Of a stretch of DNA of 40,437 nucleotides, positions 16,832-26,228 are shown piece after piece. Numbering within the stretch: position 1 is the first letter of the stretch; each line of letters opens with the position of its first letter. The position numbers and the translations under genes were made by a program. Below the pieces are notes generated by a model. That model worked only from the letters and a program-made list of their open reading frames with translations, made no database searches and had not been told where the DNA came from. The DNA is from Gammaproteobacteria bacterium (GTDB lineage: Bacteria; Pseudomonadota; Gammaproteobacteria; Ga0077536): positions 1 through 40,437 of the forward strand of contig JAIEQK010000078.1 in assembly GCA_019747795.1 (NCBI GenBank), given 5' to 3'.

Positions 16832-18570
16832 GCCCGCGCGCCGAGCAACGCCGCGACCTGCGCTTTCGGCGCCGCTTCGTCGTCGGCCTGTTCTTGGCCG
16901 GCGCGCTGGTGCTGTGCTGGCGCGCGCTCGACCTGCAGATCAACAAGCGCGAGTTCCTGCAGAGCCACGGCGATGCGCGCTACCTGCGCAAGGAGAAGAT
17001 CGACGCCAACCGCGGCATGATCCTCGACCGCAACGGCGAGCCGCTCGCGATCAGCACGCTCACGCAGTCGGCCTGGGTGCAGCCCAAAAGCTTCATCGAG
17101 TCGCGCGACAAGTGGCCCAAGGTGGCGAAGATCCTCGGCATGCCGCGCGAGCAGCTCGAGAACCTCATCATGCCGCGTCGGCAGAAGAAGTTCGTCTACC
17201 TGCAGCGCCACCTCACGCCGGACGAGGGCGAGGCGCTGCGCAAGCTGGACATCGATGGTCTGCACCTGCAGGAAGAACAGCGCCGCTACTACCCGGCGGG
17301 CGAGGTCACCGCGCACATCCTCGGCTTCACCAACGTCGACGACCAGGGCCAGGAAGGCATCGAGCTGTCCTACAACCAGATCCTGAAGGGCGAGCCGGGC
17401 CAGCGCCGGGTGATCAAGGACAACCTCGGACGCGTGGTCGAGGACGTCGAGCGCCTGCGCGCGACCCGTCCCGGCAAGGACGTGCGCCTGTCCATCGATC
17501 AACGCATCCAGTACGCCGCCTACCGCGCGCTCAAGCTCGCCGTGCAGCAGAACGAGGCGCGCGCGGGCATGATGGTGGTGATCGATCCAGAGACTGCCGA
17601 AATAGTCGCGCTGGTCAACCAGCCGTCGTTCAATCCGAACAATCGCGACAAGCTCGCCAGCGAACGCTACCGCAATCGCGCGGTGACCGATCTGTTCGAA
17701 CCCGGCTCGACCATCAAGCCCTTCACCCTGGCCGCGGCGCTCGAGACCGGCCAGTTCACGCCGGCCTCGATCATCGACACCACGCCGGGGCGTTTCCGCG
17801 TCGGGCGGGATCTCGTCAAGGACATCCACAACTACGGCGTGCTCGACTTCGGCGGCATCATCGAGAAATCGAGCAACGTCGGCGCGAGCAAGGTCGCGCT
17901 GGCGCTCGAGCCGGAGGTCCTGTGGCAGGCGTTTCGCGACTTCGGCTTCGGTTCCATCTCCGAGGTCGCACTGCCCGGCGAGGGCTATGGTCGTCTGAAC
18001 GAATTCCGCAACTGGTCGGAGATCGAGCACGCGACGCTTGCCTTCGGCTACGGCCTGTCGGTCACCGCCGCGCAGCTCGCGCGCGCCTACATGGTGCTCG
18101 CCAACGACGGCTTCATGCAGCCGCTCAGCATCGTCAAGGTCGACGAACCGAGTCCGCGCAAGCGCATCATCAAGGCCGAGACCGCGCAGCAAGTGCGCCA
18201 GATGCTGACCCGCGTGATCACCAAGGGCACCGGCGTGCTCGCGCAGGTGCCGGGTTACTCGGTGGCGGGCAAGACCGGCACGGTGCACAAGTCCATCGGT
18301 GCGGGCTATGCCGAGCATCGCTACCGTTCACTCTTCGCCGGGATGATCCCGGCCGGCAAGCCGCGCCTCGTCGCGGTGGTGATCATCGACGAGCCGCAGC
18401 GCGGCAAGTACTACGGCGGCCTGGTCGCCGCGCCGGTGTTCTCGAGCGTGATGCGCGAAGCGGTGCGGATCCTGAACATCCCGCCCGACCAGCCGGTGCA
18501 GGCCACGCCCGAGGCGGTGTGGCTCGCCACCGGTCACGAGGGCGCGCGCGCCGCGGAGGCCACGCAATAA
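16828..18570 (+). CDS. ftsI: Septal peptidoglycan transpeptidase FtsI (PBP3)
   Basis: FtsI crosslinks septal murein and is a target of beta-lactams. The GTG at 16828 overlaps the ftsL stop (GTGA) and gives 580 residues; an ATG at 16711 lies inside ftsL. A basic N-terminus and one transmembrane helix (about 16-33) are followed by the dimerisation domain and the transpeptidase domain, with Ser294-TIK297, Ser348-Ser-Asn350 and Lys482-Thr-Gly. The stop overlaps the murE start (TAATG). Confidence 0.97.
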   Translation: MSPRAEQRRDLRFRRRFVVGLFLAGALVLCWRALDLQINKREFLQSHGDARYLRKEKIDANRGMILDRNGEPLAISTLTQSAWVQPKSFIESRDKWPKVAKILGMPREQLENLIMPRRQKKFVYLQRHLTPDEGEALRKLDIDGLHLQEEQRRYYPAGEVTAHILGFTNVDDQGQEGIELSYNQILKGEPGQRRVIKDNLGRVVEDVERLRATRPGKDVRLSIDQRIQYAAYRALKLAVQQNEARAGMMVVIDPETAEIVALVNQPSFNPNNRDKLASERYRNRAVTDLFEPGSTIKPFTLAAALETGQFTPASIIDTTPGRFRVGRDLVKDIHNYGVLDFGGIIEKSSNVGASKVALALEPEVLWQAFRDFGFGSISEVALPGEGYGRLNEFRNWSEIEHATLAFGYGLSVTAAQLARAYMVLANDGFMQPLSIVKVDEPSPRKRIIKAETAQQVRQMLTRVITKGTGVLAQVPGYSVAGKTGTVHKSIGAGYAEHRYRSLFAGMIPAGKPRLVAVVIIDEPQRGKYYGGLVAAPVFSSVMREAVRILNIPPDQPVQATPEAVWLATGHEGARAAEATQ

Positions 18571-20057
18571 TGGCCGGCACGCTGCTGCACGGGATGTCCC
18601 TGACTCGCCTGCTGGACGGCCTGGTCGAGGTGCCGCCGACCTGCGAGCGCCAGGTGGAGGCGCTCACCCTCGACAGCCGCGCGGTGACGCCGGGCGCCTG
18701 CTTCGTCGCGCTTACGGGCACGCGCGACGACGGCGCGCGCTACGCGGCCGACGCCATTGCGCGCGGCGCGCTGGCGGTGATCGCGGACAAGCCGCTCGCC
18801 GGCCTGCGTCCCGATGTGCCGGTGTTGTGCGTGCCTGGGCTGCGCGGCCTGCTGGGTGAACTCGCCAACCGCTTCTTCGCCGCGCCTTCGGCCGCGCTCG
18901 CGCTGTGCGCGGTGACCGGCACCAACGGTAAGTCGAGCGTCGCGCACCTGCTGGCCCAGGCAGCCGATAGCCTCGGGCTGGGCGGCGGCTACATCGGCAC
19001 CCTGGGTGCGGGGCGGCTCACCGCGCTCGCGCCGCTCGCGAATACCACGCCCGACGTGCTCAGCATCAACCGTTGGCTCGCGGCGTTTCGTGATGACGGT
19101 TGCGGCGTCGCCGCGCTGGAAGCCTCGTCCCACGCGTTGAGCCAGGGGCGGCTCGATGGCCTTGCGCTGCGCGCCGCGGCCTTCACCAACCTCGGCCACG
19201 ATCACCTGGATTACCACGCCTCGCTCACCGACTACGCGGCGGCCAAGCGCCGCCTGTTCGAGCAGCCCGGGCTCGGCGCAGCGGTGCTGAACGTGGACGA
19301 CGCGCTGGGCGCCGAACTCGCACGCGAGCTTGCGGCGCGCATGCCCTGCTGGACCACCAGTTCGCGCGGCACCGACGCGCGCCTGCGCGCATCGGACATC
19401 GAAGTCACACCCGACGGCATGCGCTTCGTGCTCGAGCTGGATGGCGTGCGTCACGTGGTGCAGAGCGCACTCGCCGGCCGCTTCAACGTCGACAACCTGC
19501 TCACCGTGAGTGGACTGCTGCGTGCGCTCGGCGTGGCGTCTGCGGATATCGTTGCGCTTCTGCCGCGGCTGCGCGGAGTCACGGGCCGCGCCGAGGAATG
19601 CGCGCGCACGCCGCGTGGCGCGCGCGTGTTCGTCGACTATGCCCATTCGCCCGACAGCCTGGCGGCGATCCTCGCGACGCTGCGCGCGCTCGGCCCGCGC
19701 CGCCTGTTGCTGGTGTTCGGCTGCGGCGGTGATCGTGATCGCAGCAAGCGGCCACTGATGGGCGAGGTGGCCGAGCACGATGCCGACCTGCTCATCGTCA
19801 CCTCCGACAATCCGCGCAGCGAAGCGCCCGAAGCCATCGTCGCCGAGATTCTCGCCGGGTTGCGTGCGCCGTCGGCCGCGCAGGTGATCCTTGATCGCGC
19901 CGACGCGATCCACGCCGCGCTGGCGATGGCGGAGGCCGACGACATCGTGCTGGTGGCCGGCAAGGGGCACGAACGCACCCAGGAGATCGGCGGGCGCGTG
20001 CTGGCCTTCAGCGACCACGCCGAGATCGCGCGCGCGATCGCGGAGCAGCGCCCATGA
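18570..20057 (+). CDS. murE: UDP-MurNAc-L-Ala-D-Glu:meso-diaminopimelate ligase
   Basis: MurE adds the third residue to the stem peptide using ATP. From the ATG at 18570 it has 495 residues. The ATP loop reads GTNGKSS rather than the more usual GKTT/GKST, the substrate segment NTTPD is present, and the DNPR motif in TSDNPRSEAP marks meso-diaminopimelate as the amino acid added. GKGHERTQE is near the C-terminus. The open frame continues far upstream through ftsI, but the TAATG coupling fixes the start. The stop overlaps murF as ATGA. Confidence 0.96.
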   Translation: MAGTLLHGMSLTRLLDGLVEVPPTCERQVEALTLDSRAVTPGACFVALTGTRDDGARYAADAIARGALAVIADKPLAGLRPDVPVLCVPGLRGLLGELANRFFAAPSAALALCAVTGTNGKSSVAHLLAQAADSLGLGGGYIGTLGAGRLTALAPLANTTPDVLSINRWLAAFRDDGCGVAALEASSHALSQGRLDGLALRAAAFTNLGHDHLDYHASLTDYAAAKRRLFEQPGLGAAVLNVDDALGAELARELAARMPCWTTSSRGTDARLRASDIEVTPDGMRFVLELDGVRHVVQSALAGRFNVDNLLTVSGLLRALGVASADIVALLPRLRGVTGRAEECARTPRGARVFVDYAHSPDSLAAILATLRALGPRRLLLVFGCGGDRDRSKRPLMGEVAEHDADLLIVTSDNPRSEAPEAIVAEILAGLRAPSAAQVILDRADAIHAALAMAEADDIVLVAGKGHERTQEIGGRVLAFSDHAEIARAIAEQRP

Positions 20058-21415
20058 TCGCCTTGTCCTTGCGCGACACCGCGGCGCTGCTCGGCGCGCC
20101 GCTCGCGGGCGCGGATGCGACCTTCACCGGTGTCAGCACCGACACCCGCAAGCTCGCATCCGGCCAACTGTTCTTCGCGCTCCGCGGCCCGAATTTCGAT
20201 GCCCACGACAAGCTCGCCGACGCCGCGTCCGCGGGCGCGGTCGGCGCCGTGGTCGAGCGACGCCTGGCGGACAGTCCGCTGCCGCAGATCGTGGTCGCGG
20301 ACACGCGCGCCGCGCTCGGGGTGCTGGCGCGTGGCTGGCGCGAACGCTTCGACATCCCGGTGCTCGCGGTGACGGGCAGCGCCGGCAAGACCACGGTCAA
20401 AGAAATGCTCGCCGCGATCATGCGCACCCAGGGCACAGTGCTCGCCACCCGCGGCAACCTGAACAACGACATCGGCCTGCCGCTGACCCTGTTCGAACTC
20501 GGGCCCGAGCATCGCGCGGCGGTGCTCGAGATGGGCGCCAACCACGCCGGTGACATCGCGCTCCTGGTCGGTATCGCGCGGCCCGAGGTCGGCGTGATCA
20601 CGCTGTGCGCGCCCTGTCATCTCGAGGGCTTCGGCTCCATCGAGGGCGTGGCGCGCGCCAAGGGCGAGATGTTCAGCGGCCTGCCCGCCGACGGGGTCGC
20701 CATCGTCAACAACGAGGACGTGCAGGCGCCGCTCTGGCGCCAGCTCGCCGGCGCGCGTCGCATCGTGAGCTTCGGCGCGGGCGGCGACTTCCAGGCCGAC
20801 GCGATCGAGGCGCGTGCCGATGGCGCGGCCTTCGTGCTCCGCGCCGAAGGCGTCGCGACGTCCATCCGCATTCCGCAGCGCGGGCAGCACAACGTGCGCA
20901 ACGCGCTCGCCGCCGCGGCCGCCGCGCGCGCCGCGGGTGTGTCCTTCGCCGATATCGCGGCCGGACTCGCCACCGCAGCCCAGGTCGGTGGGCGCCTCGA
21001 TTTCCGCGCCGGTCGCGAGGGCGTGCGGCTGATCGACGATTCCTACAACGCCAACCCGGCCTCGCTCGCCGCGGCCATCGACGTGCTCGCCCACGAACCG
21101 GCGCCGCGCTGGCTGGTGTTCGGCGACATGCGCGAACTGGGCCCCGACGCGCCGCGCTACCATCGCGAGGTGGGTGAGCGCGCGCGCGCGGCCGGCATCG
21201 AGCGCCTGTTCACCCTGGGCGAACTGGCGCGCCATGCCGAGGCCGGGTTCGGCGGCGCGGCGGTGCATGGCGCCGATCGCGATGCGCTCATCGCCCTCCT
21301 GCGTGAAGCGATCGCGGCGAGCGGCGCCACGCCGCCCACCATCCTTATCAAGGGCTCGCGCGCCATGGCGCTCGACCAGGTGGCCAATGCGCTCGCCGCG
21401 GGGGAGGCTGCCTGA
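20054..21415 (+). CDS. murF: UDP-MurNAc-tripeptide:D-Ala-D-Ala ligase
   Basis: MurF joins D-Ala-D-Ala to the UDP-MurNAc-tripeptide, the last cytosolic step of stem-peptide building. The 453 residues match E. coli. GSAGKTT (108-114) is the ATP loop, followed by [20 protein letters not shown] and [11 protein letters not shown]. Cys185 and Cys188 flank a position usually occupied by small residues before HLEGFGS, a local peculiarity. The gene overlaps murE by four bases and mraY by one. Confidence 0.97.
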   Translation: MIALSLRDTAALLGAPLAGADATFTGVSTDTRKLASGQLFFALRGPNFDAHDKLADAASAGAVGAVVERRLADSPLPQIVVADTRAALGVLARGWRERFDIPVLAVTGSAGKTTVKEMLAAIMRTQGTVLATRGNLNNDIGLPLTLFELGPEHRAAVLEMGANHAGDIALLVGIARPEVGVITLCAPCHLEGFGSIEGVARAKGEMFSGLPADGVAIVNNEDVQAPLWRQLAGARRIVSFGAGGDFQADAIEARADGAAFVLRAEGVATSIRIPQRGQHNVRNALAAAAAARAAGVSFADIAAGLATAAQVGGRLDFRAGREGVRLIDDSYNANPASLAAAIDVLAHEPAPRWLVFGDMRELGPDAPRYHREVGERARAAGIERLFTLGELARHAEAGFGGAAVHGADRDALIALLREAIAASGATPPTILIKGSRAMALDQVANALAAGEAA

Positions 21416-22497
21416 TGCTGCTCCTGCTCGCGGAATGGGCGGCCCGCTACCACTCGGGTTTCGACGTCTTTCGCTACCTGACCTTGCGCACCATCCTCGG
21501 CGTGCTGACCTCGCTCTTCATCGCGCTCATGGTCGGCCCGAAGATGATCCACTACCTGGCCAAGTTCCAGATCGGCCAGACCATCCGCGCCGACGGCCCG
21601 GAGTCGCATTTCTCCAAGGCCGGCACGCCGACCATGGGCGGTCTCCTGATCCTGGTGTCGATCGCGTTGAGCACGCTCCTGTGGGCCAACCTCGAGAACC
21701 GTTTCGTGTGGATCGTGCTGATCAACACGCTGGCCTTCGGCGCCATCGGCTGGTACGACGACTATCTCAAGCTCGTGCGCAAGAACAGCAAGGGGCTCGC
21801 GCCGCGCTACAAGATGCTGTGGCAGTCGCTGGCGGCGCTCGCCGCGGCGAGCGCGCTGTTCTTCACCGCCGTCACGGCGAGCGAGACCCAGCTCATCGTG
21901 CCGTTCGTGAAGAGCGTGGCGCTCGATCTCGGCTGGTTCTATTTCGTGGTGGCCTACTGCGTCATCGTCGGCGCGAGCAATGCCGTCAACCTGACCGACG
22001 GCCTGGACGGCCTGGCGGTGCTGCCGACGGTGATGGTCGCCGCCGCGCTCATCGTGTTCGCCTACGTGGCCGGCAACGTCAAGTTCGCCCACTACCTCGC
22101 CGTGCCCTACGTGATCGGCGTCGGCGAGGTGTGCGTGTTCTGCGGCGCGATCGTCGGTGCGGGCCTGGGCTTCCTGTGGTTCAACACCTATCCCGCGATG
22201 GTCTTCATGGGTGACATCGGCGCGCTGGCGCTGGGCGCCGCCATCGGCACGGTCGCGATCACCGTGCGGCAGGAGCTCGCGCTCGTGATCATGGGCGGTG
22301 TGTTCGTGATGGAGACGGTGTCGGTCATCCTGCAGGTCGCGTCGTTCAAGCTGACCGGCCGGCGCATCTTCCGCATGGCGCCCATCCACCATCATTTCGA
22401 GCTCAAGGGCTGGCCGGAGCCGCGCGTCATCGTGCGCTTCTGGATCATCACCGTCGTGCTGGTGCTGGCCTCGCTGGCCACGCTCAAGCTGCGCTGA
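21415..22497 (+). CDS. mraY: Phospho-MurNAc-pentapeptide transferase
   Basis: MraY moves phospho-MurNAc-pentapeptide to undecaprenyl phosphate, making lipid I at the inner membrane. The 360 residues equal the E. coli length and show about ten hydrophobic helices. Signature segments are [21 protein letters not shown], the aspartate loop [10 protein letters not shown] and [13 protein letters not shown]. It starts by TGATG overlap with murF and ends two bases before murD. Confidence 0.97.
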   Translation: MLLLLAEWAARYHSGFDVFRYLTLRTILGVLTSLFIALMVGPKMIHYLAKFQIGQTIRADGPESHFSKAGTPTMGGLLILVSIALSTLLWANLENRFVWIVLINTLAFGAIGWYDDYLKLVRKNSKGLAPRYKMLWQSLAALAAASALFFTAVTASETQLIVPFVKSVALDLGWFYFVVAYCVIVGASNAVNLTDGLDGLAVLPTVMVAAALIVFAYVAGNVKFAHYLAVPYVIGVGEVCVFCGAIVGAGLGFLWFNTYPAMVFMGDIGALALGAAIGTVAITVRQELALVIMGGVFVMETVSVILQVASFKLTGRRIFRMAPIHHHFELKGWPEPRVIVRFWIITVVLVLASLATLKLR

Positions 22498-22499
22498 GC

Positions 22500-23870
22500 A
22501 TGCTGCCCATGGCCACGCCGACCCAACCCAAGAGCGAGACCCGCGCCGACTACGCGGTGGTCGGGCTCGGCGTGAGCGGGCTGTCCTGCCTGCGCCACCT
22601 GCGGGCGCGCGGCGCCTCGGTGCTCGCGCTGGACACGCGCGAAGCACCTCCCGGTCTCGATGCCGTGCGCCGCGAATGGCCGGATCTCGATGTCGTGCTC
22701 GGGCCGCTCGACGCGTCGTTGCTCGCGCGCTGCCGCCACGTGGTGCTGAGTCCCGGGCTGTCGCGCGCCACGCCGGAGATCGGCGCGGCGGCGGCGGCTG
22801 GGGTCGAGATCATCGGCGACATCGAGCTCTTCGCCCGCGCGGTCAACGCGCCGGTGATCGCCATCACCGGCACCAACGGCAAGAGCACGGTCACGACCCT
22901 GGTCGGCCGCATGCTGGAAGCCGACGGCTACCGGGTGAAGGTCGGCGGCAATCTCGGCACCGCCGCGCTCGACCTGCTCGAATCACCGGCCCCCGACTGC
23001 TACGTGCTGGAACTGTCGAGCTTCCAGCTCGAGACCACCACGAGCCTCGCGCCGCGCGTCGCCTGCATCCTCAACATCACGCCGGATCACCTCGACCGCT
23101 ACGCGAGCTTCGAGGACTACCGGGATGCCAAGGCGCGCATCCTCGCGCGCGCCGGGCAGGCGGTGCTGAATGCCGACGACCCGGTGACCGCGGCGCTCGC
23201 GCGCTATGCGCCGAGCACGCTGTTCTCGCTCGGTGTGCCGCCGGCGCTCGGTTACGGTCTCGCGCCTGGCGCCGCGGGCCCTGCGCTGCACGGGCCCATG
23301 GGCGCGCTGCTGCCGGTCACCGATCTCCGTCTGGCAGGCATGCACAACGTCGCCAACGCGCTTGCCGCGCTCGCCGTGTGCCATGCGTTCGGCGCGCGCG
23401 GGCCGGCGCTCATCGAGGCGCTGCGCGAGTTCGGCGGCCTCGAGCATCGCGCGCAGCGGGTCGCGACCATCGACGGCGTGGACTACATCGACGATTCCAA
23501 GGCGACCAATTCCGGCGCCGCCTGCGCCACCATCCGCGGGCTGTGCGTCGATCGCGGCGGCGTGCTGATCGCGGGCGGCGAGCCCAAGGAACCGGATTTC
23601 ACCGAGTTTGCCGACACCGCCGCCGCGCACTTCCACACCGTGGTGCTGATCGGCCGCGCGGCGCGCCAGTTCGACGCCGCGCTCGCGGGCCGCGTGAAGA
23701 CCGTGTTCGCGACCGACATGGCAGGCGCGGTGGCCGCCGCCGCCGCCGCCGCGCGCGCCGGCGACCTGGTACTGCTGTCGCCGGCCTGCGCGAGCTTCGA
23801 CATGTTCGCGAACTACGCCGCGCGCGGCCGCGCCTTTCGCGACGCGGTGCTGGCGAGGCAGCGCTCATGA
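22500..23870 (+). CDS. murD: UDP-MurNAc-L-alanine:D-glutamate ligase
   Basis: MurD adds D-glutamate to UDP-MurNAc-L-Ala. The 456 residues show the uridine-binding GLGVSGLSC, the ATP loop GTNGKSTVTTL, the block ELSSFQLETT, YIDDSKATNSGA and the C-terminal LSPACASFDMFANYAARG. Either ATG 22500 or ATG 22509 could be the start; neither has a clear ribosome site, so coupling to mraY is likely. The stop overlaps ftsW (ATGA). Confidence 0.96.
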   Translation: MLPMATPTQPKSETRADYAVVGLGVSGLSCLRHLRARGASVLALDTREAPPGLDAVRREWPDLDVVLGPLDASLLARCRHVVLSPGLSRATPEIGAAAAAGVEIIGDIELFARAVNAPVIAITGTNGKSTVTTLVGRMLEADGYRVKVGGNLGTAALDLLESPAPDCYVLELSSFQLETTTSLAPRVACILNITPDHLDRYASFEDYRDAKARILARAGQAVLNADDPVTAALARYAPSTLFSLGVPPALGYGLAPGAAGPALHGPMGALLPVTDLRLAGMHNVANALAALAVCHAFGARGPALIEALREFGGLEHRAQRVATIDGVDYIDDSKATNSGAACATIRGLCVDRGGVLIAGGEPKEPDFTEFADTAAAHFHTVVLIGRAARQFDAALAGRVKTVFATDMAGAVAAAAAAARAGDLVLLSPACASFDMFANYAARGRAFRDAVLARQRS

Positions 23871-25156
23871 GCGCGACGGCCGAAGTCATCGCCGGCCAGG
23901 CCGTCCCGCAGGCGGCGCGGGACGAGCAGGCGTTTCCCTACGATCTGTGGCTGATGGGCGGCGCGATGGCGCTCATGTGTGTCGGCCTGCTGATGGTGGT
24001 GTCGACCTCGGTGTCCATCGCCGAGCATCGCGATCTGCCGCAGCTCTACTATTTCTTCCGGCAGGTGGTCTCGGGCGGCATCGGCCTGACCGCCGCCGCC
24101 GTGCTGATGCGCACGCCGCTGCGCTACTTCGCGCAGTGGAGCACACCGCTCCTGTTCCTCGCGGTGATCGCCCTGGTGGCGGTGCTGATCCCGGGGCTCG
24201 GCCACGAGGTCAACGGCTCCATGCGCTGGCTGGGCTTCGGCTTCTTCACCCTGCAGACCTCGGAACAGGCCAAGCTCGCGGTGGTGATCTACGTGGCCGC
24301 GTATCTCGTGCGCCACAACAAGCAGGTGCGCAGCGAGTTCGCCGGATTCATCAAGCCGATAGGCGTGATCACCCTGATCGCGGGCCTCTTGCTGCTCGAG
24401 CCGGACTTCGGCACAGCGGTGGTGTTGTTCACCGCCGTGCTCGGCATGCTGTTCCTGGCCGGCGTACCCAACGCGCGCTTCTTCTTCTGGGGACTGGCCG
24501 CGCTAATGGCGCTCGCCGCGCTGTCCATGCTCGCGCCCTATCGCCTCGCGCGGCTCATGACCTTCATGGACCCCTGGTCCGATCCGTTCAACACCGGTTT
24601 CCAGCTGACCCAGGCGCTGATCGCCTTCGGGCGCGGCGAGTGGTTCGGCGTGGGGCTCGGCAACAGCGTGCAGAAGCTCTTCTACCTGCCCGAGGTGCAC
24701 ACCGACTTCGTGTTCGCGGTGATCGCGGAGGAGGCCGGCTTTGTCGGCTGCCTGACCGTGATCGCGCTGTTCGTGTTCCTCATCTGGCGCATCTTCTATA
24801 TCGGCGGCCAGGCGGAGCGGGCGGGCTTCCTGTTCAACGCCTACGTGACCTACGGCATCGGGCTTCTGATCGGCATCCAAGCCTTCGTCAACATCGGCGT
24901 GAACATGGGCATCCTGCCCACCAAGGGCCTGCCGCTGCCCTTCCTGAGCTACGGCAGCAACAACCTGGTGGTGACGCTCGCGTCCATCGGCATGGCGCTG
25001 CGTGCCGGCTACGAGGCGAGTCCGACGGTGATCAACCGCGCCGCCGCCAGCAGCGCGCCGCCGCCGGTCGAAGCGGCGGCCGCGCCGCACCATGGCGAGC
25101 CGCAGATCCTGGGCCCGTTGCCGGATGTCGACGACGAGGACTACGCCCGTGTCTAG
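23867..25156 (+). CDS. ftsW: Septal peptidoglycan polymerase FtsW
   Basis: FtsW is the SEDS glycosyltransferase that polymerises lipid II at the septum together with FtsI. The ATG at 23867 overlaps the murD stop and gives 429 residues with about ten membrane helices. Family marks are NGSMRWLGFG, the catalytic aspartate segment LEPDFGTA, GVGLGNSVQK, HTDFVFAVIAEE and PLPFLSYGSNNLV. A cytosolic tail of about 50 residues, rich in Ala, Pro and acidic residues, ends the protein. It overlaps murG by eight bases. Confidence 0.97.
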   Translation: MSATAEVIAGQAVPQAARDEQAFPYDLWLMGGAMALMCVGLLMVVSTSVSIAEHRDLPQLYYFFRQVVSGGIGLTAAAVLMRTPLRYFAQWSTPLLFLAVIALVAVLIPGLGHEVNGSMRWLGFGFFTLQTSEQAKLAVVIYVAAYLVRHNKQVRSEFAGFIKPIGVITLIAGLLLLEPDFGTAVVLFTAVLGMLFLAGVPNARFFFWGLAALMALAALSMLAPYRLARLMTFMDPWSDPFNTGFQLTQALIAFGRGEWFGVGLGNSVQKLFYLPEVHTDFVFAVIAEEAGFVGCLTVIALFVFLIWRIFYIGGQAERAGFLFNAYVTYGIGLLIGIQAFVNIGVNMGILPTKGLPLPFLSYGSNNLVVTLASIGMALRAGYEASPTVINRAAASSAPPPVEAAAAPHHGEPQILGPLPDVDDEDYARV

Positions 25157-26228
25157 GTCGGTGTTGATCGTCGCCGGCGGCACCGGCGGGCACGTCTATC
25201 CCGGCCTCGCGGTGGCGGAGGCGCTGCGCGCGCGCAACGTGGAACTGCACTGGATGGGCACCGCGCGTGGCATCGAGGCGCGCATCGTGCCGGCCGCCGG
25301 CGTGCCGCTGGTGACCATTCCCGTGAGCGGTCTGCGTCGCCGTGGCTGGTGGCGCTGGCTCGCCGCGCCCTTCGGCATCGCCTGGGCGGTGTGGTGCGCG
25401 TTGGCCGAGATTCGTCGTCTGAGCCCGCAGGTCGTGCTCGGCATGGGCGGCTTTGCCAGCGGGCCGGGCGGCATCGCCGCGTGGCTCACGCGTCGGCCGC
25501 TGATCATCCATGAACAGAACGCCGTGCCGGGGCTGGCCAACCGCATCCTCGCGCGCTTCGCGCGGCGCGTGCTGCAGGGCTTTCCGGACAGCTTCGCGCC
25601 GGCGCGGCGCGCGATCACCACCGGCAACCCGGTGCGCGCGGAGATCGCCGCACTTGCGACGCCCACCGCGCGCGCCGCGTCGGCCCACGCGCCGCGAGTG
25701 CTGGTGTTCGGCGGCAGTCGCGGTGCGCGCGCGCTGAACGAGCGCGTGCCGGCGGCGCTCGCCCTGTGCGGCGTGGCGGGCATCGAGGTGCGGCATCAGT
25801 GCGGGGCCGAGGACGTGGCCGCCACCGCCGCGCGCTACGCCGTGGCCGGCAATCTCGCCAGCCACGAAGTGCTGCCCTACATCGACGACATGCCGGCCGC
25901 CTACGCCTGGGCCGACCTCGTCATCGCGCGCGCCGGCGCGAGCAGCATCGCCGAGATCGCGGCCTGCGGCGTGGCCGCCATCCTGGTGCCCTATCCCTAC
26001 GCGGTGGACGACCACCAGACGGCCAACGCGCGCTACCTGGCGGGCGCGGAGGCGGCGGTGCTGCTGCCGGAGACTGACATGAGCGTCGAACGTCTGGCGG
26101 CGGAGATCGGTCGCCTGCTCGAAGACACCTCGGGGCGGCTCGCGATGGCCGAGCGCGCGCGGGCCTGCGGACGCCCGCACGCCACGGCCGAGGTCGCCGC
26201 GCAGTGCCTGGAGTTCGTCGATGCATGA
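25149..26228 (+). CDS. murG: Lipid II synthase MurG (GlcNAc transferase)
   Basis: MurG adds GlcNAc to lipid I on the inner face of the membrane, completing lipid II. The GTG at 25149 gives 359 residues starting SRSVLIVAGGTGGHVYPGLA; an ATG at 25092 would add non-conserved residues inside ftsW. Other marks are GMGGFASGPGG, HEQNAVPGLANR, GGSRGARALNE and ARAGASSIAEIAACG. The 8-base overlaps at both ends suggest translational coupling with ftsW and murC. Confidence 0.96.
   Translation: MSRSVLIVAGGTGGHVYPGLAVAEALRARNVELHWMGTARGIEARIVPAAGVPLVTIPVSGLRRRGWWRWLAAPFGIAWAVWCALAEIRRLSPQVVLGMGGFASGPGGIAAWLTRRPLIIHEQNAVPGLANRILARFARRVLQGFPDSFAPARRAITTGNPVRAEIAALATPTARAASAHAPRVLVFGGSRGARALNERVPAALALCGVAGIEVRHQCGAEDVAATAARYAVAGNLASHEVLPYIDDMPAAYAWADLVIARAGASSIAEIAACGVAAILVPYPYAVDDHQTANARYLAGAEAAVLLPETDMSVERLAAEIGRLLEDTSGRLAMAERARACGRPHATAEVAAQCLEFVDA

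Noticed and set aside
16402-18318. Minus-strand frame of more than 600 codons opposite ftsI
   Set aside because: No recognisable domain and no ribosome site; fully explained by ftsL and ftsI on the plus strand.
16914-20057. Plus-strand frame of over 1000 codons that could suggest an ftsI-murE fusion
   Set aside because: Only the part from 18570 is MurE; the upstream part is out of frame with ftsI and shows no protein family. The TAATG junction sets the start.
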